From NCBI RefSeq assembly GCF_014905615.1, contig NZ_AQGU01000018.1, forward strand, positions 1 through 64,000: a stretch of DNA of 64,000 nucleotides, given 5' to 3'. Origin of the DNA: Pseudoalteromonas aliena SW19. GTDB taxonomy: Bacteria; Pseudomonadota; Gammaproteobacteria; Enterobacterales; Alteromonadaceae. Shown in pieces: positions 62,537-64,000 of this stretch. The notes beneath the pieces are model-generated. The model ran no database searches. It saw only the letters and a program-made list of their open reading frames with translations, and had not been told where the DNA came from. The position numbers and the translations under genes are program-made. The number at the start of each line of letters is the position of its first letter. The first letter of the stretch is position 1.

Positions 62537-63580
62537 ATGACCACCGATTTACTTGCTCCGTTTAAACTAAATAACACGATTGAGCTTAAAAACCGTGTGC
62601 TTATGGCACCACTAACACGTTGTATGGCAGATGATAATTTAGTGCCAACGCAAGATATGGTTGACTATTATGCTCGCCGTGCCCAAACCGGTTTAATTAT
62701 TAGTGAAGCAACGATTATTCGCCCTGACGCGCAAGGCTATCCAAATACACCCGGATTATTTACCAGTGAGCAAATTCAGGGCTGGAGAAAAGTAACAGAT
62801 GCAGTGCATGCAAGTGGCGGCAAAATGTTTGCTCAACTTTGGCATGTTGGCCGTGTTGCGCATCCTCACTTTTTTGATGGTGATGTACTTGCACCATCGG
62901 CAATCGGTGTTGAAGGCTCTGTACCACGTATGCGTGAGCTTACCTACATTACGCCAAAAGCAGTTACAATTGACGATATTAAAGGCTTAGTTGCTGATTA
63001 CGCAAAAGCGGCAGAAAATGCCATTGAAGCGGGTTTTGATGGCGTGGAAATTCACGGTGCTAACGGGTATTTGATTGACCAGTTTTTACATTACGCTGCC
63101 AATACACGCAGCGATGAATACGGTCAAACGCCTGAAAATATGTCGCGTTTTGCATTAGAAGTAACAGATGCCGTTATTGCTGTAGTCAGTAACGAGCGTA
63201 CTGCTTTGCGCTTAACACCGGGCGCTTATTTTAATATGAGTGAAGATAGCCGTGACAAAGCTGTGTTTGATTATTTATTACCAGAACTTGAAAAAAGAGA
63301 TTTAGCGTATTTACACGGCGGTATTTTTGACGACAGCACAACGTTTGATGCGCTTGAAGGTAAAACGACCTCTGAATTTTTACGTGCAGGCTACAAAGGC
63401 ACACTTGTAGGTGTAGGCAGTTATAGTTTTGAAGCAGCCAAAGAGGCAATTAACGACGATAAATTTGATTTAATAGCGATTGGTCGCCCACTTATTGCGA
63501 ACCCTGACTACATTAGTAAAATTGAAAATGGTGAAGAGTTAGTGCCATACAGCGATGAGATGCTTGCTGAGTTAAAATAA
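62537..63580 (+). CDS. Old-yellow-enzyme family alkene reductase (NemA-like)
   Basis: A 347-residue FMN-dependent ene-reductase. VLMAPLTRCMADDN starts the TIM barrel, QLWHVGRVAHPHF holds substrate-site residues, IHGANGYLIDQFLHYAANTR is the conserved catalytic region, and IAIGRPLIANPDY binds the FMN phosphate. It reduces activated alkenes such as N-ethylmaleimide with NAD(P)H in known members. It is a single gene with a good AAGGAT ribosome-binding site and its own terminator. Confidence 0.92.
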   Translation: MTTDLLAPFKLNNTIELKNRVLMAPLTRCMADDNLVPTQDMVDYYARRAQTGLIISEATIIRPDAQGYPNTPGLFTSEQIQGWRKVTDAVHASGGKMFAQLWHVGRVAHPHFFDGDVLAPSAIGVEGSVPRMRELTYITPKAVTIDDIKGLVADYAKAAENAIEAGFDGVEIHGANGYLIDQFLHYAANTRSDEYGQTPENMSRFALEVTDAVIAVVSNERTALRLTPGAYFNMSEDSRDKAVFDYLLPELEKRDLAYLHGGIFDDSTTFDALEGKTTSEFLRAGYKGTLVGVGSYSFEAAKEAINDDKFDLIAIGRPLIANPDYISKIENGEELVPYSDEMLAELK

Positions 63581-63613
63581 ATTACTCGTTGTAATAAGTT
63601 TTAGAAAATAATT

Positions 63614-63650
63614 AAGACACTTTAAGCTAAACCTTTGGGTGTCTTTTTTT
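63614..63650 (+). terminator. Terminator of the OYE gene
   Basis: AAGACAC and GTGTCTT form the stem around a long loop, followed by seven T. Confidence 0.8.
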
Positions 63651-63792
63651 ATACATATTCCCGCCATAAATCTACTATATTAGTTTAATTTTTATGTAAA
63701 TAAACTCCATCTTAGCTGTCATATTTAAAACTCATACTGTGCCCGTTTTCATAATTAACACTTTTTTATAATCATTACCAAACGGGACAACA

Positions 63793-64000
63793 ATGTACGC
63801 TTTAAAAAGTAAATCGATTTTGAGCATGGCAATTGCCATGGCTGTATCAACATCAGCTTATGCTAACGACAGCACAATAGAGGAAGTAACCGTTGTCGCT
63901 AAGCCAACTAGTTATGCTAACAATGTGATTGAGCCTGCAATGCTTGAGCAACAAAGTTCGGTATCGAGCATATTATCAGTAATAGATAACTTACCAGGTA
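63793..64000 (+). CDS. TonB-dependent receptor, 5' part
   Basis: Only the first 69 codons lie in the window. A signal peptide (about 1-25, ending SAYAND) is followed by a TonB box-like IEEVTVVA and the start of a plug domain (SSVSSILSVIDNLPG). Outer-membrane import is the role of the family; the ligand cannot be told. The gene is cut by the window edge, not broken. Confidence 0.8.
   Translation, partial: MYALKSKSILSMAIAMAVSTSAYANDSTIEEVTVVAKPTSYANNVIEPAMLEQQSSVSSILSVIDNLPG

Overview
The window is a piece of a gammaproteobacterial chromosome. Gene content and order (DUF2066-hda, pheST-ihfA, ruvCAB, tolQRAB-pal-cpoB followed by tRNA-Lys genes and nadA), AT-rich intergenic DNA, many short interspersed repeats and an array of eight tRNA-Lys genes point to Pseudoalteromonas or a close marine relative. 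That placement is inference from recognised families, not from a database search.

Layout. 1-6010: DUF2066 protein, hda, pheS-pheT-ihfA. 6030-6620: a nested set of mobile repeats (an AATTGGTAT-ended repeat, a MITE inside it, an IS30 remnant inside that). 6890-20050: housekeeping and metabolic genes (NAD-dependent GAPDH with N-terminal extension, M14 carboxypeptidase, AGCS alanine symporter, zinc-ribbon protein, YeaC, DUF349, DUF1439 lipoprotein, ABC1 kinase), ending in a sigma-54 activator beside ccoG with a visible regulatory circuit. 20130-29950: a second M14 protein, a HelD-like helicase whose 3' end was rewritten by a MITE, a cyanophycinase-family protein that seems to have lost its catalytic residues, an intact IS5-family element abutting a related MITE, and a porin/PstS-like pair.

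30381-42888: a 12.5-kb genomic island in the 3' end of tRNA-Pro(GGG). It is bounded by a 45-bp direct repeat of the tRNA 3' end. It carries a P4-type integrase, an unrecognised tightly coupled three-gene operon starting with a probable PD-(D/E)XK-like protein, an ABC-type ATPase plus PD-(D/E)XK nuclease pair, a second tyrosine recombinase with a small helix-turn-helix partner, a strong palindrome, an XRE regulator with two matching operators, two orphan membrane proteins, an AlpA-like helix-turn-helix protein and a ColE2-type Rep/primase. This resembles an integrated plasmid or phage satellite carrying defence cargo, and it is the best place in the window for an undescribed system.

43030-64000: core genome again: tesA/ybbA-ybbP, ruvCAB, Tol-Pal operon, eight tRNA-Lys genes, nadA, a MITE, tRNA-Ser, a CHASE-PAS hybrid histidine kinase, an alpha/beta hydrolase, DUF2750, an OYE-family reductase and the 5' end of a TonB-dependent receptor gene.

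Functionally the core genes work as known modules: Hda controls DnaA, RuvABC resolves Holliday junctions, Tol-Pal links the envelope layers, and PheST charges tRNA-Phe. The accessory story is repeated insertion of small non-autonomous elements at gene ends, and an island that probably encodes anti-phage functions.
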